The notes under the pieces are model-generated. The model saw nothing but the letters and a program-made list of their open reading frames with translations. It was not told where the DNA came from and ran no database searches. The position numbers and the translations under genes are program-made. Positions 35,371-43,981 of a stretch of 64,000 nucleotides of DNA are shown piece after piece; the first letter of the stretch is position 1, and each line of letters starts with the position of its first letter. This stretch comes from Blastocatellia bacterium AA13 (GTDB lineage: Bacteria; Acidobacteriota; Blastocatellia; UBA7656), in NCBI GenBank assembly GCA_003222245.1, contig QHVH01000003.1, positions 124,001 through 188,000 of the forward strand. Reading direction: 5' to 3'.

Positions 35371-36341
35371 TGAGAGGCGCCCTTCGAGGCTTCAACCAGC
35401 CATTCATAAGTGCGGCGCAGCCCCTTCTCGATCGTGAAAGACGGAACCCATCTCAACTCGCGGCGAATTTTTTCGATATTCACCACGCGACGGCGGATGT
35501 TGTCGATGTCGCGGCGGTCGATGTACTCAGGCTCGATGTTAGAGCCGGTCACTTGAATGATAGTTCGAGCGAGCTGGTTGATTGTCGTCTCGCGGCCGGT
35601 TCCTACGTTATAGACCTGGCCCTCGGCTTTTTCCGACACCGACGCCAACAACGTAGCTTCCACGACGTCGTCAACATAAGTGAAGTCGCGAGTCTGCTCG
35701 CCATCGCCGTGTATCCGCGGGGCCTCGCCGGCCATCGCAGACTGAAAGAATTTCGCGATGACGCCGCAGTAGGGGTTGTCCGGCCGTTGAGCCTCTCCGT
35801 AGACATTCGAATATCGCACTACAGCGGTCGACAGACCATAGCTCTCGTAAAACGCCTTGCAGTAATTCTCGCCGGCGAATTTCGAAACGGCATACGGACT
35901 CAGCATATTGGTCGCGTCATCTTCATTAATCGGGAGATATCGCGGATTGCCATATACCGAAGCCGACGACGAGTAGACAGTCCGCTTAACACGCGCTTCG
36001 CGAACCGCCAGGAGCACGTTCAAAGTGCCGCCTATGTTCACTTCGTAATCTTCGCGGGGGTTTCGAGTCGAAACGATAATATTGCGAGCAGCTAGATGAA
36101 GAACGGCGCCGGCGCCGCTTACAACCTTGCGAACCAGGTCGTAGTCGGTGACGGAGCCTCGGACAATTTCAAGATCGGGGTGGCCTGAAGGCAGGTTCGC
36201 CTCGCTGCCGGTATAAAAGTCGTCGAGCACGACTACCGAGGCGCCTATGCTCAAGAGCCTCCGTACCACGTTCGATCCCACGAATCCGGCTCCTCCAGTT
36301 ACTATGACTCTTTCGTTTGCCAGTCTTTCAATCTGACTCAT
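35367..36341 (-). CDS. NAD-dependent nucleotide-sugar epimerase/dehydratase
   Basis: 324 residues of an extended short-chain dehydrogenase: VTGGAGFVGSNVVRRLL (Rossmann Gly motif), VVLDDFYTGSEANLP, a Thr/Ser catalytic region YSSSASVYGNP, the YAVSKFAGE Tyr-x3-Lys pair, RYSNVYGEAQRPDNPY and a C-terminal sugar-binding part. It is closest to the UDP-glucose/UDP-glucuronate 4-epimerase group. First gene of the epimerase-glycosyltransferase-lyase run. Confidence 0.87.
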   Translation of the reverse strand: MSQIERLANERVIVTGGAGFVGSNVVRRLLSIGASVVVLDDFYTGSEANLPSGHPDLEIVRGSVTDYDLVRKVVSGAGAVLHLAARNIIVSTRNPREDYEVNIGGTLNVLLAVREARVKRTVYSSSASVYGNPRYLPINEDDATNMLSPYAVSKFAGENYCKAFYESYGLSTAVVRYSNVYGEAQRPDNPYCGVIAKFFQSAMAGEAPRIHGDGEQTRDFTYVDDVVEATLLASVSEKAEGQVYNVGTGRETTINQLARTIIQVTGSNIEPEYIDRRDIDNIRRRVVNIEKIRRELRWVPSFTIEKGLRRTYEWLVEASKGASQ

Positions 36342-36470
36342 TGAGCCTCCTATATTATTGGGGTCTGGATGTCGTTATGGGTTTGTCTGAAGGGGGCGAG
36401 ACAACAGGATACCGCAAGACGCCCGTGGAATCTACCGGACGCGGCAGGATAACGACGGTATAATTCAAGG

Positions 36471-37640
36471 GTGCCTAAAACAGCCGGCATCTATATCCAC
36501 ATACCGTTTTGCGAACGAAAATGCACCTATTGCAATTTCAACACGACCGACTTCGATTCGCCTTTAAGCGCTGACTACGTTCAGGCTGTTCTCGCCGAGA
36601 TCGTCCATACGGGCGAGCGCCTCTCTCTCGATAGTCACAAACTCGCGGCAGACACGATCTTCTTCGGAGGCGGCACGCCTTCCATTATTACCGCCGAACA
36701 AATCAGGAGCCTGATATGCGCTTGCAACGATTCATTCAACATCGCGGCCGATAGCGAAGTCACGATCGAGATAAATCCCGGCACGCTTGAACCCGGCAAG
36801 CTCCGCGACTGGAAGAGCGCGGGGATCAATCGAGCCAGCGTAGGAGTGCAGTCATTCCGAGATGACGAGCTCGTAAAGCTGAGCCGAACCCATTCAGCTT
36901 CCCAAGCCCGCGCCACAGTCGCGGCTCTGCGGAACGCTGGGTTCAACAACATCAGCCTTGATCTGATAGCGGGATTGCCGGAGCAATCGCTCGAGGACTG
37001 GCGACTCAACCTCGATGAAGCCCTGCGGATCAGGCCGGAGCACCTCTCCCTGTATCTCCTGGAGATAAAAGAGGGCACGCAATTATTCGCGCAGATAAAG
37101 CGGAATCAGCGCGCTCGTCCGGATGACGACCTCGCCGGCGACATGTACACGATGATCTGCGAGGCGGCTGGCGAAGCGGGCTACGAACAATACGAAATCT
37201 CTAACTTCGCTCTTCGGACGGTCGAGCCGTCAGAAAGCCCCTTTCGCTCGAAACATAATTTGAAATACTGGACTGGTGCGCCGTTCTACGGCATGGGCTG
37301 CGGCGCGCATTCATATAATGGAAGAAGCCGTTGGGTGAACATCGCAAAGACCGAGAATTACATCGAAGCCGTGATGACAACCGGGCGCGGAATCGCCGAA
37401 CAGCACGATCTTTCCAACGAGGACAATGCAGCCGAAGCTTTATTTATGGGATTGAGATTGAACGAGGGCATAAGTCTCGACGCGTTTTCGGCGGATTATG
37501 GCGTGAGCGTTATTGAGACATACGGCCCGGAACTGGAACGCCTTAGCGAATCCGGCCTCGTTGAGATCGAGCCGGGACGGCTTAAGCTGACTCATCGAGG
37601 CAGGCTTCTTTCGAATGAAGTGTTCGTCACCTTCGTATGA
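36471..37640 (+). CDS. hemW: Radical-SAM heme chaperone HemW (coproporphyrinogen-oxidase-like)
   Basis: 389 residues from a GTG start. The radical-SAM triad CERKCTYCNF follows IYIHIPFCE. FFGGGTPSI, SVGVQSFRDDELVKLSRTHS and ISLDLIAGLPEQSLEDW are HemW/HemN-family motifs. The C-terminal HemW domain (YGMGCGAHSYNGRSRWVN; EALFMGLRLNEGISL) is present. HemW inserts heme into respiratory proteins rather than oxidising coproporphyrinogen; the C-x3-C-x2-C-x-F spacing, lacking the extra Cys of HemN, supports this. The stop overlaps the leader of the VWA gene. Confidence 0.88.
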   Translation: MPKTAGIYIHIPFCERKCTYCNFNTTDFDSPLSADYVQAVLAEIVHTGERLSLDSHKLAADTIFFGGGTPSIITAEQIRSLICACNDSFNIAADSEVTIEINPGTLEPGKLRDWKSAGINRASVGVQSFRDDELVKLSRTHSASQARATVAALRNAGFNNISLDLIAGLPEQSLEDWRLNLDEALRIRPEHLSLYLLEIKEGTQLFAQIKRNQRARPDDDLAGDMYTMICEAAGEAGYEQYEISNFALRTVEPSESPFRSKHNLKYWTGAPFYGMGCGAHSYNGRSRWVNIAKTENYIEAVMTTGRGIAEQHDLSNEDNAAEALFMGLRLNEGISLDAFSADYGVSVIETYGPELERLSESGLVEIEPGRLKLTHRGRLLSNEVFVTFV

Positions 37641-37650
37641 AGTTATCAAT

Positions 37651-38679
37651 ATGAAACGAATTACAACTGTCGCTCTTTTGATTCTCACCTCGCCGCTTGT
37701 ATTGGCCCAAAGCGGCCGCGTGCGCGACGGCGCATCGGACAAGCAGGTAATCAGATTGAAAGCCGAAGAAGTACTGCTTCCGGTCTGCGTCCGCGGCTCC
37801 GACGGCAAGCTTCCTCAGAAGCTCGAGCGCTCCGACTTCGTAGTCATCGAAGACAGCAAGAACCACGACATCACATCAATCGAGCGCACACCCGCCAGCA
37901 TTCTATTGCTTTTGGACACCGGCGGAGACGATCCGCAGTTCAAGCGAATAAACATGAATCGCGATCTCGCGCTCAAGATCATCGACTCTCTCGGCGATAA
38001 AGATCAGGCCGCAATAGTAATCTACTCGGATTCGGCGAAACTGATCGCTCCCTGGACGAGTGACAAGCAGGCCCTGCGCGAAGCTCTCAAATGGAAGTTC
38101 AGACCCGGGCTCGGATCACATCTCTATGACGCGATGATCTACTCAGCAAATGAGGTGCTGCCAAACGCTCCAGGATTGAGATCGCTTGTATTAATGACGG
38201 ATGGGATTGACTCGCTGGCTCATTCGGCCATGGAAAACGTTAGGGCATCGCTGCACAGGGCGCGGGCGACTTTATTCATCGCGAATCAAGCAGGCTTTAT
38301 GCTGACGGATCTCAAACCTCGGGCACATCACGCTCTCGATTGGTATGAGATGATCGACCCAAAGGTGAGAAAGCGAATCCATTATCTCCGCTCTTATGAG
38401 ATGAAACTCGACACGGGGAGGGCCGCGCTCGCCGATCTTGTTGAGGAAACCGGCGGCGCCATGTGGGACCCGCCGAATACCGGCGAGTTCGCCGATCTCA
38501 ACAAGTTCATCATCGAGGAAATCGGCACGGAATGGATGATATCTTATTCGACCGAACGCCCAGCGAATGACACCGAGCCGCACACGATCAACGTAAGCTC
38601 AAAGAGGCCGGGCCTCACCCTTCGCGTGCGAAGAAAAGTCTATTCGAATCAGAGCGCGGCTCCGGCTGAAAGACAGTGA
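37651..38679 (+). CDS. Exported VWA-domain protein
   Basis: 342 residues from ATG 37651 (signal peptide TVALLILTSPLVLAQ). A VWFA-related domain follows: FVVIEDSKNHDITSIERTPASILLLLDTGGDD (MIDAS-like, with D-T-G-G in place of DxSxS), DQAAIVIYSDSAKLI, GSHLYDAMIYSA, SLVLMTDGIDSLAHS. The MIDAS is degenerate, so metal binding is uncertain. These exported VWA proteins with a beta-sandwich start and no partner are typical of Acidobacteriota; role unknown. It starts 10 nt after hemW. Confidence 0.82.
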   Translation: MKRITTVALLILTSPLVLAQSGRVRDGASDKQVIRLKAEEVLLPVCVRGSDGKLPQKLERSDFVVIEDSKNHDITSIERTPASILLLLDTGGDDPQFKRINMNRDLALKIIDSLGDKDQAAIVIYSDSAKLIAPWTSDKQALREALKWKFRPGLGSHLYDAMIYSANEVLPNAPGLRSLVLMTDGIDSLAHSAMENVRASLHRARATLFIANQAGFMLTDLKPRAHHALDWYEMIDPKVRKRIHYLRSYEMKLDTGRAALADLVEETGGAMWDPPNTGEFADLNKFIIEEIGTEWMISYSTERPANDTEPHTINVSSKRPGLTLRVRRKVYSNQSAAPAERQ

Positions 38680-38772
38680 GCGTGATGTCGCGCGGCCCAA
38701 ATCAGGGACATGCCGGCGGCGCACTGGCGCTTTGAATCTCGGAGCAACATTTCTTAAATACTTCCGGCTCGC

Positions 38773-39735
38773 TTAATTCCAGGTCAGACCCCTGATCTGA
38801 TCCAGGTTCACGTTGCCGCCGCTGAGCACGCATACGACTTTCGATCCCGCCGGAATATTAACCAGTCCATTCAATAAGGCAGCCACAGGAGCCGCGGCCG
38901 CGCCTTCGACCACCAGTTTGCAATGCGACATGATCCAGAGCATGCCTTCAAAAATCTTCTCGTCGGGAAGCGAAACAAGCTCGTCCACGAAGTGTTTCAC
39001 GACCTCGTAGGTGTATTCGCCGACGCGTTTGACTTTCAATCCATCGATCGAGCAGTCGACCCGGTCAAGTGTGATGAGACGGCCTTCGGCGACGCTTCGA
39101 TTCATCGCGGGCGCGCCCGACGACTCGACTCCAATAATTTTGATCTTAGGATTCAGGTTCTTGAGAGCCATCGAGACCCCGGAGATCAAACCGCCTCCTC
39201 CGATCGGTACGATAACAACATCGGCTTCGGCCCAATCGTCGAAGATTTCCATTCCGAGTGTTCCCTGTCCAGCTACCAGATGAGGATCGTCGAATGGATG
39301 AATGTAGGTGAGCCCGCGCTCGGCGCAGATCTCTTTACACTTTTCGTTGGCTTCATCCCAGATCGTTCCGTGGAGCACAACTTCGGCGCCGTAGCCGCGC
39401 GTAGCTTCGACCTTGGACGGAGTCGCATTCTCCGCCATCACCACCACCGATTTCATTCGATTGATCGCCGCCGCCAGAGCGACTCCCTGCGCATGATTTC
39501 CTGCAGACGAGCAGATGACTCCGCGATTGCGCTCTTCGTCGCTGAGCCGCGAGAACTTGTTCAGAGGTCCGCGTATCTTGTATGAACCGGTCCTCTGGAA
39601 CATCTCGGCTTTCAGCCTGATATCGAACCCGGTTCTCTCGCTCAGGATTCGCGAAGTCAGCAGCGGAGTGTGATACACATGCGGCTTCACCTGTTTGCGC
39701 GCGCGATTGAAATCTGCCAGGGACAGGAATTCCAT
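38773..39735 (-). CDS. PLP-dependent threonine dehydratase / serine racemase family
   Basis: 320 residues, without the C-terminal regulatory ACT domain of biosynthetic IlvA. The PLP lysine is in RTGSYKIRG (Lys53). SSAGNHAQGVA is the substrate loop, PIGGGGLISGV the phosphate-binding glycine loop and VLSGGNVN the C-terminal PLP contact. It forms 2-oxobutyrate from threonine, or interconverts serine enantiomers; the short length fits the catabolic TdcB / serine racemase type. Divergent from the threonine aldolase gene 222 nt away, a plausible shared control of threonine. Confidence 0.88.
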   Translation of the reverse strand: MEFLSLADFNRARKQVKPHVYHTPLLTSRILSERTGFDIRLKAEMFQRTGSYKIRGPLNKFSRLSDEERNRGVICSSAGNHAQGVALAAAINRMKSVVVMAENATPSKVEATRGYGAEVVLHGTIWDEANEKCKEICAERGLTYIHPFDDPHLVAGQGTLGMEIFDDWAEADVVIVPIGGGGLISGVSMALKNLNPKIKIIGVESSGAPAMNRSVAEGRLITLDRVDCSIDGLKVKRVGEYTYEVVKHFVDELVSLPDEKIFEGMLWIMSHCKLVVEGAAAAPVAALLNGLVNIPAGSKVVCVLSGGNVNLDQIRGLTWN

Positions 39736-39957
39736 GCTTGCTCCTCTTTTGTTGAATTGTTCTTTTGTGCTTGATCGGCGTCATCAAGCAGTCGCTGATT
39801 ATCACGGAGCGGCCGCGTGATTGCAAACCATGCTTGAGTATACTGAATTGGATCGCATATGCTGTGTGGCCGACTTCAAAAACGAGGTGCAAAAGCCCGG
39901 CTTGAGCTTCATCGCGCGGGCCCGCAACCTGATTCAATCCGCCATAGGAATCGATCA

Positions 39958-40989
39958 ATGGACTTCATAGATCTCCGCAGCGACACTGTAACCCGACCAA
40001 CCGATGAAATGCGCGAGGCGATGGCCCGCGCACAAGTCGGAGACGACGTATTTGAGGAAGATCCCACCGTAAACAGGCTCCAGGAGCTTGCCGCGGCCAT
40101 GTTGGGCAAGGAAGCCGCTATTTTCGTGCCTACGGGTACGATGGGAAACCAGATCTGCATCCGAATGCACACTCAGATAGGACAGGAGGTTATCCTCGAA
40201 GAGCGCAGTCACATCTTCAACATGGAAGTTTCTGCTATGGCCGCGGTGAGTGGAACTCTTGCGCGGCCGGTGCGCGGCGAAGACGGCGTTCTAGACTGGA
40301 ATACGATCGAGCCGGCGATTCGACAGGGCAATCCTCACGTAGCCGATACCGGCCTTATCACTATCGAGAATACTTTGAACCTGGCCGGCGGAATCGTGAT
40401 TCGAATAGAAGCCATGGAGGAGATCTGCGAGCGAGCACACGCACTAGGGCTGCCGGTGCATCTCGATGGCGCTCGAATATTCAACGCGGCTACGGCGCTC
40501 AGACGCGATGTATCGGATCTCGCGCGGCCGTTCGACACGGTGATGTTCTGCCTGTCGAAGGGGCTTGCTGCTCCAGTCGGCTCTATAGTGGCCGGGCCTA
40601 AAGACTTCATCAGGCAGGCGCGCAAAGTTCGACGGATGCTGGGCGGTGGGATGAGACAGTCCGGCATACTCGCCGCCGCCGGAATCGTAGCTCTCGAGAA
40701 GATGGTATCTCGAATCGAAGAAGATCATTCGAATGCACAACTGCTTGCAAAAGGACTGGCTCAATTGTCGGGAATAAGGCTCGATCCGGAACGCGTAGCC
40801 ACCAATATCCTCGTCTTTGAAGTGAACGGTTCTATCAATGCAAAGGAGCTTCAGAATCGGCTAAAAGAGCGCGGTGTTCTCGCGATTGCATTGAACGATA
40901 AGCAGATGAGAATGGTCACCCATAAGGATGTCAGCAGAGCCGATTGCGAACGGGCGGTATCGGCGGCACAAGCTGCTCTGCCCGATTGA
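39958..40989 (+). CDS. ltaE: Low-specificity L-threonine aldolase
   Basis: 343 residues from ATG 39958. N-terminal [47 protein letters not shown] and the [12 protein letters not shown] strand are classic; the PLP lysine is in [14 protein letters not shown]. It cleaves L-threonine or allo-threonine to glycine and acetaldehyde. The dehydratase gene is divergent. No obvious ribosome site beyond a weak AGGAA (39944). Confidence 0.92.
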   Translation: MDFIDLRSDTVTRPTDEMREAMARAQVGDDVFEEDPTVNRLQELAAAMLGKEAAIFVPTGTMGNQICIRMHTQIGQEVILEERSHIFNMEVSAMAAVSGTLARPVRGEDGVLDWNTIEPAIRQGNPHVADTGLITIENTLNLAGGIVIRIEAMEEICERAHALGLPVHLDGARIFNAATALRRDVSDLARPFDTVMFCLSKGLAAPVGSIVAGPKDFIRQARKVRRMLGGGMRQSGILAAAGIVALEKMVSRIEEDHSNAQLLAKGLAQLSGIRLDPERVATNILVFEVNGSINAKELQNRLKERGVLAIALNDKQMRMVTHKDVSRADCERAVSAAQAALPD

Positions 40990-41121
40990 GCATTCACGGT
41001 CCGACTCGGCCAATTCGCGAGGGAGTTCACTACCGCCGATTCGTTTCAGACCGGGTTGGGAGAAGTCGGACAAGAGCTGGAGCAAGCTCCCTCCCCTACC
41101 GGTGATCTCTTACTTAGATCC

Positions 41122-41823
41122 ATGAGTCACGCGAATCTAATTATTGCGATCGACGGACCTTCAGGTTCCGGGAAGAGCACGCTGGGCAAAGCCCTCGCGC
41201 ACCGGCTGAGTATCCTTTATATAGACTCGGGCGCCGTGTATCGCGCCGCTGCGTGCAAGGCAATCGACAGCGGCATACCTATCGAAGTTCGAGCGGCGAC
41301 GATCTCGAATCGAGAAGCTGTTATCGCGGCTGCTCGATCCGCCGACATCAGACTCGGAGGTGATCCGGATCGCCAGACCGTGTCGCTCGACGGGCGAGAC
41401 GTGACTCAGAGGATTCGCTTAGCGGACGCCACACGAGCCAGTTCTATCGTCGCAACAATTCCTGAAGTGAGAGAAACGGTCGTAGAAAAACTGCGCCGGA
41501 TGAGCAAGACCAGCGGCGTGGTTATGGACGGTCGCGATATAGGCACACGGGTGTTTCCGAACGCCGCGGTGAAACTCTTCTTGGAAGCATCTCTTCCCGT
41601 GCGCGCGCTGCGTCGCTCGATCGAAGAACACGAACGCGGCAGAGATGTCACCGTCGAAGAGGTTCAGCACGAGTTGGAGGAGCGCGACATCCGAGATACT
41701 CGTAGAGAAGCCACGCCCCTGATCAGAGCCTCTGACGCCATCCTCATAGACACCACCGACATGACCATCGAAGTCCTGCTAAAACAGGCGCTTGAAATAG
41801 TCGAACAGCATAGAATAGACTGA
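41122..41823 (+). CDS. cmk: Cytidylate kinase
   Basis: 233 residues from ATG 41122. P-loop IAIDGPSGSGKSTLGKALA, YIDSGAVYRAAA, VMDGRDIGTRVFPNAAVKLFL and RDTRREATPLIRASDAILIDT are standard for Cmk. It phosphorylates CMP and dCMP to the diphosphates. The insert is of normal bacterial size. Upstream coding-like frame to 41056 is a read-through shadow. Confidence 0.93.
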   Translation: MSHANLIIAIDGPSGSGKSTLGKALAHRLSILYIDSGAVYRAAACKAIDSGIPIEVRAATISNREAVIAAARSADIRLGGDPDRQTVSLDGRDVTQRIRLADATRASSIVATIPEVRETVVEKLRRMSKTSGVVMDGRDIGTRVFPNAAVKLFLEASLPVRALRRSIEEHERGRDVTVEEVQHELEERDIRDTRREATPLIRASDAILIDTTDMTIEVLLKQALEIVEQHRID

Positions 41824-41908
41824 AAACCTATCTGAGTTTCCGACTTAGCAGGCGCGCAGGACACGCGGAGCTGAACCGCTCCGCAACGCAATTTTTCCTT
41901 AACGACCA

Positions 41909-42571
41909 ATGGGTATTTTTACCGGTTTGATAATGGAGACAGGCCGCGTTAAGCGAATCGATCGCCGCGCGGACGGCGCGCTCCTGGTCATAGAAGCGAA
42001 AACTGTCCTGGATGGAACGAAAATCGGCGATTCTATTTCAATTAATGGCGTCGATCTTACTGTTATAGAAATGAGCGACGGATGGTTTTCGTCCGACGCA
42101 TCGCTTGAGACGTTGAATCGATCTACTCTTGGCGGGCTTCGCGCCGGCGACCGGGTCAACCTGGAACGCGCCCTGGCGGTTGGCGAACGGCTCGGAGGGC
42201 ATATGGTGCAGGGCCACGTCGACGGCACGGCCGAGTTCCTGAATGACAGACTTGAAGGCAACGCGCATCGAATGCGATTCAGGCTCCCGCTGAATCTTGC
42301 CCACTACGTGGCAATGAAGGGCTCGATTACGATAGACGGAATCAGTCTTACTGTTGCCGCGCTCGGCTCCGACTGGTTTGAGGTCGTGATCATTCCGCAC
42401 ACGTGGCGCGAGACTACTTTGTCGACCTTGAAATCAGGGTCGCGCGTCAATATCGAAGTCGACGTGCTTGCGAAGTACGTCGAGCGATTGCTGTCGCACG
42501 ATGAAGCGGCCGCGGTTAGGCGGCGGCAGAGTGAATTGACGGTGGAAGAACTGATCGAACAGGGATACTAA
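41909..42571 (+). CDS. ribE: Riboflavin synthase alpha chain
   Basis: 220 residues with two lumazine-binding repeats: MGIFTGLIMETGRVKRI starts the first and MVQGHVDGTAEFLN the second. GDSISINGVDLTV and MKGSITIDGISLTV are the paired motifs. A trimer that dismutates two 6,7-dimethyl-8-ribityllumazines to riboflavin. No FMN riboswitch fold is apparent in the 85-nt gap after cmk. ribBA follows 57 nt later; ribD and ribH are not in the window. Confidence 0.94.
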   Translation: MGIFTGLIMETGRVKRIDRRADGALLVIEAKTVLDGTKIGDSISINGVDLTVIEMSDGWFSSDASLETLNRSTLGGLRAGDRVNLERALAVGERLGGHMVQGHVDGTAEFLNDRLEGNAHRMRFRLPLNLAHYVAMKGSITIDGISLTVAALGSDWFEVVIIPHTWRETTLSTLKSGSRVNIEVDVLAKYVERLLSHDEAAAVRRRQSELTVEELIEQGY

Positions 42572-42628
42572 ATCTCGAATCCCGAACCTCCGGTTCTGGA
42601 TCACAAACTCTTGCATTGAGGGCTCCCA

Positions 42629-43846
42629 ATGGCTTTGGCGACCATTAAAGAAGCGGTGGAGGACTTTCAGGCGGGCCGTATGGTCATCATCGTTGATGAC
42701 GAGGATCGCGAGAACGAAGGCGATCTGGCCTGTGCGGCTGAAAAAGTCACTCCCGAGATCATAAATTTCATGGCGCGCTTTGGTAGAGGCTTGATCTGTT
42801 TGTCGATGACCGAAGAGCGGCTGGATCAGCTTCAAATCCCATTACAGGTATCGGAATCGGATAATACGGCAACGCGAGGAACCGCTTTTTGCGTCTCTAT
42901 CGAGGCAAAACGAGGGATCACGACGGGAATCTCGGCCGCGGATCGGGCCACGACGATTCAAGTGGCGGTTGATCCGCGCAGCAAGCCTTCGGATCTGGCC
43001 AGACCCGGGCACATATTTCCGTTGCGGTCGCGGCGAGGCGGGGTCCTTGTAAGGCCCGGCCAAACCGAAGCGGTCACGGATCTCGCGCGCATTGCCGGTC
43101 TGACGCCGGCCGGAGTGATCTGTGAGGTGATGAACGACGAGGGAACTATGGCCAGGCTCCCGGATCTCCGGCAATTCGCCGATCATCACAACTTGAAAAT
43201 CATATCGGTGGCGGATCTGGTGAGCTACCGAATGGCCACCGAAGTTCTGGTTCATCGAGTGGGCGAGGCTACGGTGCCGACAGTCTACGGTGAATTCCGA
43301 GCGATCGCCTTCGCCAACGACCTCTCTCCGGACGTGCATCTAGCGCTGGTGATGGGCGACATCGATCCCGAGGTGAGCATTCCAGTTCGGGTGCATTCAC
43401 AGTGCGTTTTGGGAGATGTATTCGGCTCGCTTCGTGACGACACCGGATGGCAGCTTCATCGCTCGCTCGAGCTGATAGCGCAAGAGGGATGCGGCGTGCT
43501 GGTCTATCTAAAACAAGAAGGACGCGGCATCGGACTCGTCAACCAGTTGCGGGCTTATAAACTGATGGACGAGCAGAATCTCGACACGGTCGAGGCCGAT
43601 TCGCAGCTCGTCGGAGCCCGGAAAATGGATCCGCGTGAATACGGCATAGGCGCCCAGATACTGCACGATCTCGGCGTGCACAAGATGAAGATCATAACCA
43701 ACCATCCGGTCAAACGAGCGGCCATTGAAGGGTTCGGGCTGGAAATCACGGACCGGATGGCAATAGAAATCGAGCCCAATGAATCAAACGAAAAGATATT
43801 GCGTACACGAAAGGAAAAGCTCGGGCATCTACTGACCAAGGTTTGA
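42629..43846 (+). CDS. ribBA: Bifunctional DHBP synthase / GTP cyclohydrolase II, with altered cyclohydrolase zinc site
   Basis: 405 residues. Residues 1-205 are the 3,4-dihydroxy-2-butanone-4-phosphate synthase ([42 protein letters not shown]), which uses ribulose 5-phosphate. Residues 206-405 are GTP cyclohydrolase [64 protein letters not shown]. The canonical zinc triad (Cys54/65/67 in E. coli RibA) is reduced here to Cys259; the expected cysteines at 270 and 272 are Asp270 and Thr272 ([10 protein letters not shown]). Other active-site residues are kept. The cyclohydrolase activity is therefore in doubt. Confidence 0.9.
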   Translation: MALATIKEAVEDFQAGRMVIIVDDEDRENEGDLACAAEKVTPEIINFMARFGRGLICLSMTEERLDQLQIPLQVSESDNTATRGTAFCVSIEAKRGITTGISAADRATTIQVAVDPRSKPSDLARPGHIFPLRSRRGGVLVRPGQTEAVTDLARIAGLTPAGVICEVMNDEGTMARLPDLRQFADHHNLKIISVADLVSYRMATEVLVHRVGEATVPTVYGEFRAIAFANDLSPDVHLALVMGDIDPEVSIPVRVHSQCVLGDVFGSLRDDTGWQLHRSLELIAQEGCGVLVYLKQEGRGIGLVNQLRAYKLMDEQNLDTVEADSQLVGARKMDPREYGIGAQILHDLGVHKMKIITNHPVKRAAIEGFGLEITDRMAIEIEPNESNEKILRTRKEKLGHLLTKV

Positions 43847-43981
43847 TCCGAGTTGTAGCCTTTCGCTTGAATCAAAACGCGTCGATCAGGTTCTTTCAAC
43901 GCCGCCCTATTCTCACACGGGCCACGCTGTTCACCGGAGGTTTAACGCCCTTGCTGGCGCGGGCTGCCAGTTCTAACTGAC

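Noticed and set aside
41824-41908. FMN riboswitch ahead of ribE
   Set aside because: The 85-nt gap is too short and lacks the conserved AGGAUAU and junction motifs.
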